Shown here in pieces: positions 50,729 through 58,240 of a DNA stretch of 58,609 bases. A program made the position numbers and the translations under genes. The notes beneath the pieces are model-generated. The model saw only the letters and a program-made list of their open reading frames with translations, searched no databases and was not told the DNA's origin. This stretch comes from Mycobacteriaceae bacterium. Its GTDB lineage: Bacteria; Actinomycetota; Actinomycetes; Mycobacteriales; Mycobacteriaceae. The number at the start of each line of letters is the position of its first letter. The first letter of the stretch is position 1. The stretch spans positions 1-58,609 of the forward strand of contig JAPOKC010000018.1 in NCBI GenBank assembly GCA_029977845.1, read 5' to 3'.

Positions 50729-51157
50729 CTACGAATCGCGCCTGCGGTCGAATCGCTTCCGGTGGATGTCTATCTCCGGTTGGGCGGCAACTGCCCAATT
50801 CGCAATTGCCATCACAGGTTCGGTGAAGCTGACCCCTAGCGGTGTCAACTCATATTCGGTCCGCGGCGGCACTTCGGGATGGACCGTCCGCCGGACGAGG
50901 CCGTCGCGTTCGAGCTTGCGCACGGTCACCGTGAGCATCCGGTGCGAGATGCCCACCACCGCGCGCTGGATAGCGTTGAACCGCAGCGGCCCGCCGCTGA
51001 GACACAAGATCACCAGCAGGGTCCACTTATCGCCGAGCTGGCTGAGGATTTCCCGCACGATGCGGCACTCGGCGGAGTCGCCGGCAGCCACTCGGGGCCC
51101 CTGCGCGGTGTGGGTGGTGGCGCAGTTCTCGGCAACGGTCACGGTGCGGGCCGCCAT
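50729..51157 (-). CDS. HxlR-family transcriptional regulator
   Basis: 142 residues. The HxlR winged helix has ECRIVREILSQLGDKWTLLVILCLSGGPLRFNAIQRAV, GISHRMLTVTVRKLERDGLVRR and the wing PEVPPRTEYELTPLG. HxlR proteins often sense electrophiles or redox stress. Divergent from the PPOX-YciI-DDN run, with paired operator-like sites in the 123-bp spacer. ATG start at 51157. Confidence 0.87.
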   Translation of the reverse strand: MAARTVTVAENCATTHTAQGPRVAAGDSAECRIVREILSQLGDKWTLLVILCLSGGPLRFNAIQRAVVGISHRMLTVTVRKLERDGLVRRTVHPEVPPRTEYELTPLGVSFTEPVMAIANWAVAAQPEIDIHRKRFDRRRDS

Positions 51158-51177
51158 CGGTCACCTCCAAATCTGGC

Positions 51178-51244
51178 ACGCACCTTGAAGTGCGTTCTTG
51201 CGGGGGGACCCGCGCTGAGGAAGCATCGGTTACTTCAAGTGCGT
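51178..51244. promoter_or_regulatory. Paired operator between HxlR and PPOX genes
   Basis: Site 1: ACGCAC-CTTGAA-GTGCGT (51178-51195), a perfect 6-bp inverted repeat. Site 2: ACTTCAAGTGCGT (51232-51244). Read on the minus strand, site 1 contains ACTTCAAGGTGCGT, nearly the same as site 2. They flank the divergent promoters, so HxlR probably controls both its own gene and the oxidoreductase run. Confidence 0.6.
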
Positions 51245-51280
51245 GACGATGTTCTTTGTACTCCTACGGAGGGGCTTTGC

Positions 51281-51670
51281 GTGGCCGCATTCACCCAGCA
51301 GGAAGTGGAGTATCTGAGAAGCCAGCCGTTGATGCGGTTCGCGTCGGCCTCGCCAACCGGCCGGCCTGACGTCGCCGCCGTGGCCTTCTCCGTGGACGGC
51401 GATGACATCGTCACGGCCGGTTTCGACATCGCCAAGACGGTCCGCTACCGAAATGTTCAGGCCAACCCGCGCGCGGCGGTGGTGATCGACGACCTCGCGG
51501 CAGTGGAGCCGTGGACGCCGCGCGGCATCAAGGTGCGCGGTCGTGTCCGCATCGAAGAGGACGCCTCCGGTCAGCGGTTCCGCATCACCCCCGAAGTCGT
51601 CTGGAGTTGGGGCATCAACGACCCGGGTCCGGGCATCCCCACGATGGAACGAAGGGACGTCACCTCGTGA
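51281..51670 (+). CDS. PPOX-class (F420-type) oxidoreductase
   Basis: 129-residue split-barrel protein of the pyridoxamine 5'-phosphate oxidase superfamily, resembling F420-dependent members: EVEYLRSQPLMRFASASPTGRPDVAAVAF, ANPRAAVVIDDL and GIKVRGRVRIEED. The reaction is not known. The GTG at 51281 has ACGGAGGGG upstream. It overlaps the YciI gene by four bases. The frame open from 50879 is antisense to hxlR and rejected. Confidence 0.85.
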   Translation: MAAFTQQEVEYLRSQPLMRFASASPTGRPDVAAVAFSVDGDDIVTAGFDIAKTVRYRNVQANPRAAVVIDDLAAVEPWTPRGIKVRGRVRIEEDASGQRFRITPEVVWSWGINDPGPGIPTMERRDVTS

Positions 51671-52074
51671 GTAGTGGCGCCGAGTTCGATTTCGAGGACA
51701 TGAGGGCACAAGGGGAGGCCGCCGGAGTCCGAGGGCACTACCCGCCGATCATGACCCCGCTGCCGGTGGCCGGCTCACAGCCTGCGGCGTCGTCTGCTTT
51801 GGAAGACCACTACGCCTACATGCACCGGGTGATCGAGAACGGCAAGGTGCTGGCGATCGGGCCGTGCATGGGTGAGCCCACGGTCCCCGGACATGCCCCT
51901 GTGCGGCCCGGCTTCGGAATCCTCACGGTCAGGTCGCGCGAGGAAGCCGAGCAGATCGCCCGCGACGAACCGTTCCACACCATGGGATGGCGGCACAACA
52001 CGGTGATGGCGTGGACGCCGAAGTTCGGTCCACTCATCGAGGTGCTGCGCGCCTCGACCGGACCCGGGGAGTAG
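51667..52074 (+). CDS. YciI-like (YCII domain) protein
   Basis: 135 residues of the YCII/dimeric ferredoxin-like fold. HYAYMHRVIENGKVLAIGPC carries the conserved His, and SREEAEQIARDEPFHTMGW the second element. Such proteins may act as small hydrolases or lactonases; function here is unknown. The GTG shares GTGA with the PPOX stop, and the DDN gene starts 5 bp after its stop, so the genes form one transcript. Confidence 0.82.
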   Translation: MSSGAEFDFEDMRAQGEAAGVRGHYPPIMTPLPVAGSQPAASSALEDHYAYMHRVIENGKVLAIGPCMGEPTVPGHAPVRPGFGILTVRSREEAEQIARDEPFHTMGWRHNTVMAWTPKFGPLIEVLRASTGPGE

Positions 52075-52079
52075 GCGCC

Positions 52080-52544
52080 ATGTCATTCATGACGCCCAAG
52101 GGCACGCGCGGCGTCCGGATGTCCGGCGCCACCAAGTTCTTCATCAAAGGGGTTAACAAGCTGACCGCCGGCCGGATCGGCAAGAGCGGCAGAGCCTTTG
52201 GAATCATGCCAGCCCTGGTGCTTGCCACGATCGGCCGCAAATCCGGTGAGCTGCGCCGGACTCCGCTGGCCTATATCCCCGACGGCGACGGCAACTGGCT
52301 GATCATCGCCGCCTACGCCGGGGCGGTGAACAACCCGGCCTGGTATCACAACATCGCCGCGCACCCGGACCGCGTCAGAATCGAACTGGACGGCCGCACC
52401 CATGACGTCACCGTCGCCGAACTCCATGGGCAACAACGCGAACAAGCGTGGCAGCAGATCGTCGCCGCCAACAACCGCTTCGCCAAATACCAGGTGAAGA
52501 CCGATCGTCAGCTGCCGGTGATCCGGCTCACGGCGAGAAACTGA
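52080..52544 (+). CDS. DDN-family deazaflavin-dependent nitroreductase-like protein
   Basis: 154 residues of the F420-dependent DDN family. LATIGRKSGELRRTPLAYIPDGDGNWLIIAAYAG, NNPAWYHNIAAHP and VRIELDGRTHDV are the F420-binding pattern. M. tuberculosis Ddn activates nitroimidazoles and reduces quinones; the physiological substrate of this copy is unknown. The ATG at 52080 lies directly after the YciI gene. Another family member lies at 55599-56102 outside the bounded segment. Confidence 0.87.
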   Translation: MSFMTPKGTRGVRMSGATKFFIKGVNKLTAGRIGKSGRAFGIMPALVLATIGRKSGELRRTPLAYIPDGDGNWLIIAAYAGAVNNPAWYHNIAAHPDRVRIELDGRTHDVTVAELHGQQREQAWQQIVAANNRFAKYQVKTDRQLPVIRLTARN

Positions 52545-52554
52545 GGTCCCCGTC

Positions 52555-53142
52555 ATGTGGGACGAGCGCTATCAGGGCGAGGATTTCGTGTACGGAACCG
52601 AGCCGAACGATTTCCTGCGCAGCCAGATCGACAACCTGCCGCCCGGACGGATTCTCTGCCTGGCCGAGGGGGAGGGCCGCAACGCGGTGTTCCTCGCCGA
52701 GCAGGGCTTCACCGTCACCGGTGTCGATCAGTCCTCGGTGGGTCTGGCCAAAGCAGAGCGTCTCGCGGCCCGGCGCGGCGTGCGGATCGAGACCCTCGTC
52801 GCAGACCTCGCCGGCTTCCACATCGACCCGGAGTCCTGGGACGGCATCGTCTCGATCTTCGCCCACACGCCACCACCGGTCCGGCGCCACATTCACGGCG
52901 AGGTCGTCCGCGGTTTGAAGCCGGGCGGCGTCTTCGTGCTCGAGGCCTACCGACCCGAGCAACTGCACTACAAGACCGGTGGGCCGCCCGTCGCGGAGAT
53001 GATGATGGATCTCAGCGGGTTACGCGCCGAACTGACCGGCTTGGACTTCGAGTACGCCGAAGAGACCGTGCGCGAGATCCAGGAGGGGCCGTTGCACACC
53101 GGCACGGGCGCCGTGGTCCAGATCCGGGCGCGAAAACCGTAG
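52555..53142 (+). CDS. Class I SAM-dependent methyltransferase
   Basis: 195 residues. The SAM-binding motif is RILCLAEGEGRNAVFLAEQGFTVTGVDQS, followed by GVRIETLVADLAGF. The shape of the N-terminus (MWDERYQGEDFVYGTEPNDFL) matches TehB/thiopurine-methyltransferase-like enzymes, which detoxify metalloid or thiol compounds; the substrate is not established. ATG start 10 bp after the DDN stop, same transcript. Confidence 0.85.
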   Translation: MWDERYQGEDFVYGTEPNDFLRSQIDNLPPGRILCLAEGEGRNAVFLAEQGFTVTGVDQSSVGLAKAERLAARRGVRIETLVADLAGFHIDPESWDGIVSIFAHTPPPVRRHIHGEVVRGLKPGGVFVLEAYRPEQLHYKTGGPPVAEMMMDLSGLRAELTGLDFEYAEETVREIQEGPLHTGTGAVVQIRARKP

Positions 53143-53167
53143 AACTGCGAGGCTCGGATTCGAGTTC

Positions 53168-53550
53168 TCAGCCGTCGATGGCGCTGACACCGAGTTGGAA
53201 CGCGCCATGTGCGCTGTTCGTCGACGATGCAGAACGCGATCCGGCTGATGGTTGAAGGGTCCAGCGGCGACGCGCCCGGCGCGGGATCGGGGAACCTGCC
53301 CACCGGCTGGAAGCCGCCGACCGGTAGGACGTAGGCCGGGCGGATGCCGGCGTCGGTGGCGAATCGCTGAACGTAGGACCACGGCCGGCCTGTCTCAACT
53401 TTCAACAGGTATGTCTTGCCGTCGCCGAGCGCCCGCACCCGCAATGACGTCGCACCGGTTGCCCGGCGCTCGATCTCGGGGTCGAAATGACCGCGGGCGG
53501 AGGGGAATCCGCCGTTGTTGTCCAGCGAGATGATGCCCGATTTCAGCGTG
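53168..53550 (-). pseudogene. Broken CIA30-like gene (frameshift, 5' truncated)
   Basis: Minus-strand remnant of the gene intact at 56574-57218. It reads SGIISLDNNGGFPSARGHFDPEI, then GDGKTYLLKVETGRPWSYVQRFATDAG, matching the intact copy. After IVDEQ the homology (GAFQLGVSAIDG stop) shifts to another frame, so there is a one- or two-base indel near 53210. The N-terminal signal peptide and first ~60 residues are absent. Confidence 0.8.
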
Positions 53551-53607
53551 GCGCAATGCAGTCGGCCAAGCACACCAACACACCAGGCAGCCCTGGGATC
53601 CGAATTG

Positions 53608-53636
53608 TTGACCGATCGGTCTCAAACGGCTAGCTT
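53608..53636 (+). promoter_or_regulatory. tetR promoter with overlapping operator
   Basis: TTGACC (53608-53613), 17 bases, TAGCTT (53631-53636) make a good sigma-A promoter, 28 bp before the tetR GTG. The perfect 12-bp palindrome GACCGATCGGTC (53610-53621) overlaps the -35, so the regulator probably represses its own operon. Confidence 0.65.
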
Positions 53637-53664
53637 GAGGTTCCTGGCCGAAAAAGGGGTACTT

Positions 53665-54297
53665 GTGGGTCGACCGCCGATCGTGGATCGTGACACCGCC
53701 TTGGAGCGGATCATGTTCCGGTTTTGGAGAACCGGGTTCCACGCGACGTCGTTGGACGATCTGCTCGAAGCCAGCGGCATGCACCGGGGCAGCTTCTACC
53801 GGACCTTCGGTGACAAGCGGGCCGCCTTCGACGCCGCGTTCGCGCTGTATGTCCAACGGGTTGCCGCTACCGATGTGCTCCCAGCGCTCACCTCGACGGG
53901 ATCGCCGATGACGAGATTGGAAACCCTGCTCATCGCCCGGGTTGAGGCTGCGCTGGGCACCGCCGGACACACTGCGGGCGCTCGTCCGGGGTGCCTGGTG
54001 ACCAACACCGCCACCGAACTTGCCGCCCATGACCAGCGGGCCGGTGAGCAGGTTGGCGCAGCGCTCAACGGGGTGCGGGACTCGATCGCGATGCTCCTGC
54101 GCGCTGGGGCAGAAGCCGGTGAGGTCGACCCCGCGGTGGACGCCGACGCCGCCGCGGACCACCTCTTCGCGGTGCTCCAGGGAGCGATTGTCATGAGTCG
54201 CAGCGGCCAGAGCGCTGAGCGCCTCCATCAGTTGATCCGCAGCGCCATCGCCGTTGTCGCCCCATCCCCGGGCCCGAAACCAGGAGAATCCCAATGA
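53665..54297 (+). CDS. TetR-family transcriptional regulator
   Basis: 210 residues. The N-terminal helix-turn-helix reads ALERIMFRFWRTGFHATSLDDLLEASGMHRGSFYRTFGDKRAAF. A ligand-binding domain with LETLLIARVEAAL and PGCLVTNTATELAAHD follows, typical of the AcrR/NemR-like branch. I take the GTG at 53665, with AAAAGGGG close upstream; the frame from 53515 crosses the promoter. Stop overlaps the redoxin gene by four bases. Confidence 0.88.
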   Translation: MGRPPIVDRDTALERIMFRFWRTGFHATSLDDLLEASGMHRGSFYRTFGDKRAAFDAAFALYVQRVAATDVLPALTSTGSPMTRLETLLIARVEAALGTAGHTAGARPGCLVTNTATELAAHDQRAGEQVGAALNGVRDSIAMLLRAGAEAGEVDPAVDADAAADHLFAVLQGAIVMSRSGQSAERLHQLIRSAIAVVAPSPGPKPGESQ

Positions 54298-55166
54298 CCC
54301 ACTCGCGACTGCACCGCCAGGTGAAGCGTTGGTCGATCGTGCCGGTTGTCGGTTTCGACGTGCTCGCCACCGTTGGCGCGATAGCCCTGGCGGTGACCGG
54401 TCGCGGCGGACTTCACACGGTGGCCTGGCTCGGCGCGGCCATTGCCACTGCGGCGCTGCCGGTTCAGCTGGTGAGCTTCTTGGGCCTCAAGAGAGGTCGG
54501 ACCTCCCGGAATCTCAGGGCCATGACCGCGCCTGCGTCGGTGGCCGCGGCGACAGCGGTAGGGGCATCGCTGCCCGCCGGCACGGGCTGGCCGGCAGCGG
54601 TCGCGATCCTCGGTCTGCTGAGCACTCAGTTCTACGCGCGTTGGTACACCCGCCTTGACCGGGAACAGCAGGCCGACCTGGAGGTCGGCGCTCGGCTGCC
54701 GCATTTCGAAGTCGTCGATGTCGATGGAGCGCCGGTGAGCTCGGATTCTTTCCTCGGGCAGCCAACGGCGTTCGTGTTCATCCGAGGCAACTGGTGTCCG
54801 CTGTGCGTGGCACAGGTGCGCGAACTCGCCGCCGAATACCAGTCTTTGGCTGCGCGGGGCATCGAGGTCGCGCTGATTTCGCCTCAACCCTTGGACGAAA
54901 CCCGTTCGCTCGCTGAGAGGTTCGGAGTGGACTTCCGCTACCTGACCGACCCCGGTGCTGCCGCGGCGGAATCCCTGGGCATCCGCCACGACGGGGGCGT
55001 GCCGCCTGGGGTGACCCAACTCGGTTACCAGGCCGACACGGTCTTTCCCACCGTGATCGTCATCGACGAATCCGGGACCGTCGTTTTCAGCGACCAGACC
55101 GACGACTACCGGGTGCGCCCCGAACCGGCGCTGTTCATCGCCGCCCTCGACGCAGCGCAGGCGTGA
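54294..55166 (+). CDS. Membrane-anchored AhpC/TSA-type redoxin
   Basis: 290 residues. Three hydrophobic segments lie in the first 120 residues (about 18-37, 43-63, 75-105). A peroxiredoxin/thioredoxin-fold domain then begins around residue 130. Its active site reads RGNWCPLC, a CxxC pair, and later motifs are DFRYLTDPGAAAAESLGI and VFPTVIVIDESG. It may reduce peroxides or disulfides at the membrane; whether the domain faces in or out is unclear. Coupled to tetR by ATGA, so co-regulated. Confidence 0.83.
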   Translation: MTHSRLHRQVKRWSIVPVVGFDVLATVGAIALAVTGRGGLHTVAWLGAAIATAALPVQLVSFLGLKRGRTSRNLRAMTAPASVAAATAVGASLPAGTGWPAAVAILGLLSTQFYARWYTRLDREQQADLEVGARLPHFEVVDVDGAPVSSDSFLGQPTAFVFIRGNWCPLCVAQVRELAAEYQSLAARGIEVALISPQPLDETRSLAERFGVDFRYLTDPGAAAAESLGIRHDGGVPPGVTQLGYQADTVFPTVIVIDESGTVVFSDQTDDYRVRPEPALFIAALDAAQA

Positions 55167-55286
55167 TGCGTTGCCCTGCCGCCGGGAAATCCGTGGGCCA
55201 AGCCACGACAAGCGGACGAACGTCTCCCAAGAAACATCGGAGAACCACGGAATCCTGAGCTTGGCAGCCACGGCGCAATATTGTTG

Positions 55287-55393
55287 GGAAGTGCAGCCCC
55301 CATCGAGAATTTGGCGGGTGCAGACTCGGGAGAAGCGCTTCAAAGATGCAGTTGGAGGCGCCAGCAAGTGCAGTTGGATTTGAGAACCTACAG
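55287..55393 (-). repeat. Right end repeat of bounded segment
   Basis: On the minus strand 55393-55366 reads CTGTAGGTTCTCA, 6 bases, ACTGCACTT, identical outside the 6-base gap to 50486-50513 and in inverse orientation. GGGCTGCACTTCC recurs at 55299-55287. The rest of the 55167-55433 spacer holds no gene that I can support. Confidence 0.65.
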
Positions 55394-55433
55394 ACGCCAT
55401 CGTTTTCGAAAAGGCGCACCGTAGTCTTTGCCC

Positions 55434-55595
55434 ATGCCGTCATCGGATGTAGAGGCGCAGATCGCCGAAATCCAAACCGAACTGCTGAAGCGATGCGACG
55501 CTCTCGGGGCGGGCGTTGCCGACACCACCTGGCGTGAGGTCGACTACTACGGCGCCACGGGCCAAATCGGTAAAGATCAACTCACAGCCCAATGA
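55434..55595 (+). CDS. Hypothetical 53-residue protein
   Basis: Short frame from ATG 55434 to TGA 55595 beginning MPSSDVEAQIAEIQTELLKR, with a likely N-terminal helix and ending GKDQLTAQ. Composition looks like coding sequence. No family recognised and no clear ribosome-binding site; it could be the N-terminal remnant of a larger gene cut by the rearrangement that left the end repeat 40 bp away. It converges on the DDN gene. Confidence 0.4.
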   Translation: MPSSDVEAQIAEIQTELLKRCDALGAGVADTTWREVDYYGATGQIGKDQLTAQ

Positions 55596-55598
55596 AAG

Positions 55599-56102
55599 CT
55601 ATGAGTCGGCTCTCAGCCGGATGAGAGGAATCCGGCGCCCGAAAGATTCAGTCCTCGCCAGATAGTCGCGGTAGCCGGAGTAAATCTGCTCGGCCAGTGC
55701 GTACAGGCGGGCGTATTCGGCGGGATCAGTCACCTCACTCGCATGGAAACAGTCGCCGCCGAAACGACATTCCGGGTTCGCCTTGAGGTTGTGGTACCAG
55801 GCCGGATGCTTCTGTCCGCCGAAGTTCGAGGCGATGAGGATCGGATCGGCGCCGTCGTGGAAGTAGGTCAGCTGTACCTCTCGCGGCTGACCCGATCTGG
55901 CGCCCGTCGTCACCAGTGGGGCGTTGACAACGATGCCCATCGAGGTCGTGAAACGTCCTCCCGATGCTCGGTAAAGCCACGGGTCGAGACGCGTCGCGAC
56001 ACGGCGGGTGAACCACTGCCCCGCCGGGGAGCGTCCGAAGCTTCCAGCGGCCCGGTAGCCGAGCCCGCGCTGTCGGTGGGGGTCGACGTATCGCAAGGGC
56101 AT
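55599..56102 (-). CDS. DDN-family nitroreductase-like protein
   Basis: 167 residues from the ATG at 56102. F420-binding pattern: VTTGARSGQPREVQLTYFHDGADPILIASNFGG, KHPAWYHNLKANPECRF, then EYARLYALAEQIYSGYRDYL and RRIPLIRLRADS. Similar in fold to the copy at 52080 but clearly divergent. The basic N-terminus YVDPHRQRGLGYRAAG is family-like. Substrate unknown. The frame extends to 56279 but without the family start. Confidence 0.85.
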   Translation of the reverse strand: MPLRYVDPHRQRGLGYRAAGSFGRSPAGQWFTRRVATRLDPWLYRASGGRFTTSMGIVVNAPLVTTGARSGQPREVQLTYFHDGADPILIASNFGGQKHPAWYHNLKANPECRFGGDCFHASEVTDPAEYARLYALAEQIYSGYRDYLARTESFGRRIPLIRLRADS

Positions 56103-56164
56103 GGCCGAACCGTACCTTCCGCTCCCGCCCCTTCGCGCTGTCCCGCGTGGAGCAGACTGCAGGC

Positions 56165-56476
56165 ATGAACATGCCACCCGCCCCGCCACCGGGAACGACA
56201 TGGTCCGGTGAATGGGACGCCGACCATGGCGACCGCATATACGGAACGGACCCCATCGCGATCGGCAACACCGCCGCACTACTCACCGGCGTCCAGCACC
56301 TCGACGGAGCCACCGTCAGCGGCATCGCCCTCCGTATCCAAGGCGCCACGATCCCCGACGACCATCACCCGGCAATGACTGCCGACCTCACACCGACCGA
56401 GGCACGCGAACTGGCCCATGCACTCACCACACTCGCCGATCAAGCCGAGACACTCGACGGACTGCGCATCGGTTGA
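56165..56476 (+). CDS. Hypothetical small protein
   Basis: 103 residues from ATG 56165 (a GTG at 56147 is possible). Reads GTTWSGEWDADHGDRIYGTD, then TAALLTGVQHLDGATVSGIALRIQ and a helical C-terminus EARELAHALTTLADQAETLDG. I do not recognise the family. The even, high-GC third positions suggest a real gene. It is divergent from the DDN gene, 62 bp apart. Confidence 0.6.
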   Translation: MNMPPAPPPGTTWSGEWDADHGDRIYGTDPIAIGNTAALLTGVQHLDGATVSGIALRIQGATIPDDHHPAMTADLTPTEARELAHALTTLADQAETLDGLRIG

Positions 56477-56573
56477 ACGGCCACGGACCCTCTCTTTTGC
56501 GTCTCTGGGGTGGATCATCCTCTGCCGACCGGACTGGTATCCGACCCAAAGCCCGCCGTGCACCTACATTGGG

Positions 56574-57218
56574 ATGATGCGCAGTTACCGGTGGCGGGTG
56601 CGGGCGGGTCTGGCGATCACGTGCTCGGCGGCACTGATCTTGTCGTGGGGCAACACCGGGGGGATCTCCCGGGCAGAGGGGCCGATGACAGCGCCTCGTC
56701 CGTCCGCCCCCGCGACAGCCCCGAATGTTCTCGTTGACCTAAGTGATCCCGCTGAGGTAGCCGCCTGGACAACGGTCAACGACCCCGTCATGGGGGGCCG
56801 GTCGACCTCGGCGGTGACATTCGGCGAAGGCGGCCTGGTGTTCTCGGGCACCATCTCGCTGGAGAACAACGGTGGATTCGCCTCGGCCCGCGGCCCGTTC
56901 GACCCCGAGATCGGGAACCGGGCCGCCGGCGCGACGGCGCTTCGCGTGCGAGCGCAAGGAGACGGCAAGACCTACCTGCTGAAACTGGAGACCGGACAGC
57001 CGTGGTCCTACGTCCAGCGCTTCGCCACCGAGGCGGGGACCCGACGGACTTATGACCTACCCGTCGCCGGCTTCGAGCCGGTGGGCAGGTTCCTGGAACC
57101 ACTACCGATTGCGCCGCCTCTGGACCCCTCGGTCACCAGCCGGATCGGCATCTACATCCTCGACAAACAGGAAGGGCCGTTCCGACTCGTTGCCACCGCA
57201 ATCGAGGCGGGGGCCTAA
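56574..57218 (+). CDS. Secreted CIA30-like protein
   Basis: 214 residues. A signal peptide (MMRSYRWRVRAGLAITCSAALILSWG) ends near SRAEG. The mature part has the CIA30/NADH-ubiquinone intermediate-associated pattern: DPVMGGRSTSAVTF, LENNGGFASARGPFD, KTYLLKLETGQPWSYVQRF. These are beta-sandwich folds related to carbohydrate-binding modules; the bacterial role is unknown. A broken copy lies at 53168-53550. Start at ATG 56574; an ATG one codon later would also serve. Confidence 0.8.
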   Translation: MMRSYRWRVRAGLAITCSAALILSWGNTGGISRAEGPMTAPRPSAPATAPNVLVDLSDPAEVAAWTTVNDPVMGGRSTSAVTFGEGGLVFSGTISLENNGGFASARGPFDPEIGNRAAGATALRVRAQGDGKTYLLKLETGQPWSYVQRFATEAGTRRTYDLPVAGFEPVGRFLEPLPIAPPLDPSVTSRIGIYILDKQEGPFRLVATAIEAGA

Positions 57219-57227
57219 CCTCTTGGC

Positions 57228-57656
57228 ATGCCGAGAAAACTCACCGACGAAGAAATCCAGGCGTACCTCGACAGCCGCCCCGGCTGGGCGGTGCTGAGCA
57301 CCATCGACGGCGACGGATTCCCGCATTCGGTACCGCTGGGATACTTCCGCCTCGGCAACGACATCGTCATGGGGGTGCGTGACGGGACACGCAAAGTCGC
57401 CAATATCGAGAATAACCCGAACGTGAGCGTGATGCTCGAAGACGGTTCCACCATGGCCGATATCCGCGGAGTCATGCTCCAAGGTCGTGCGCGCATCGTC
57501 CGCGAATCGAGCGAGGCACTCGAGCTGGCGAGGGAAGGTGCCCGGGCGAGGGGTGTGCCGGAAGCCGAATGGCCCACCGCACCCAGACCGGGCGCCGCCT
57601 ACATTCGCATCACACCGGTGAGAACAATCTCGTGGGACTACTCAGGTCCGACCTGA
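57228..57656 (+). CDS. PPOX-class oxidoreductase
   Basis: 142 residues, pyridoxamine 5'-phosphate oxidase-like split barrel: TDEEIQAYLDSRPGWAVLSTIDGDGFPHSVPLGYF, RKVANIENNPNVSVMLEDG, MLQGRARIVRE. The pattern is that of flavin/F420-type members. Distantly related to the copy at 51281. ATG start; the stop shares TGATG with the next gene, so translation is coupled. Substrate unknown. Confidence 0.84.
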   Translation: MPRKLTDEEIQAYLDSRPGWAVLSTIDGDGFPHSVPLGYFRLGNDIVMGVRDGTRKVANIENNPNVSVMLEDGSTMADIRGVMLQGRARIVRESSEALELAREGARARGVPEAEWPTAPRPGAAYIRITPVRTISWDYSGPT

Positions 57657-58225
57657 TGTCAACCCTGACATGGCTGGGCGTACCCGGCGATGAGCAGGCG
57701 TGGACGGCACTCGGTTTCATCGTCAACGATGGAGAATTCAGCCTGGGTCGGGTCCGTTGCGGCATCGGAGCCGGCGGTTGGGGATTCGACGAGATCCACT
57801 CCGCCCCTTCTGTTCTCGGCGTTCCGACTGTTACGCGTCCTTCGGTCGCCCCGGGTAGCCACCCGTGCGGAATCACCGCGGTCGATCACATCGTCTATAC
57901 GGTGCCGGACCTGGACTCGGCGGTCGATGCGCTCAACGCGGTGCTGGGCTCAGCGCCGCGCAGGCGCTTTCACCCACGAGGGCCGGAGGGACCGGAGATG
58001 GCGTTCTATCGCGTGGGCGAAGCGTTCATCGAGGTTGTCGCAACTGGTCAGGAACTCGCACTCATCGGCTTGGCACTCAAGACACCGGATCTGGATGCCA
58101 CAGTGGCACAGATGCGGCTTCACGGCGGACCGGTATCCGACCCCAAACCGGCTGTGCAGGGCGGACGGATCGCATCGGTGTCGAGCGGCCATCTCAACTG
58201 GGGCCTGGCAGTCATGGGCGCCTAG
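57656..58225 (+). CDS. VOC/glyoxalase-like protein
   Basis: 189 residues. The second part reads GITAVDHIVYTVPDLDSAVDALNAVLG, EMAFYRVGEAFIEVV and SGHLNWGLAVMG, the beta-alpha-beta-beta-beta unit of the vicinal oxygen chelate fold with His, and Glu of the metal site. A first half (WLGVPGDEQAWTALGF) may be a degenerate copy of the same fold. Family function is isomerase or lyase on small molecules; none assigned. The ATG at 57656 overlaps the PPOX stop. Confidence 0.77.
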   Translation: MSTLTWLGVPGDEQAWTALGFIVNDGEFSLGRVRCGIGAGGWGFDEIHSAPSVLGVPTVTRPSVAPGSHPCGITAVDHIVYTVPDLDSAVDALNAVLGSAPRRRFHPRGPEGPEMAFYRVGEAFIEVVATGQELALIGLALKTPDLDATVAQMRLHGGPVSDPKPAVQGGRIASVSSGHLNWGLAVMGA

Positions 58226-58240
58226 CGGCGCCAGCGCAGG

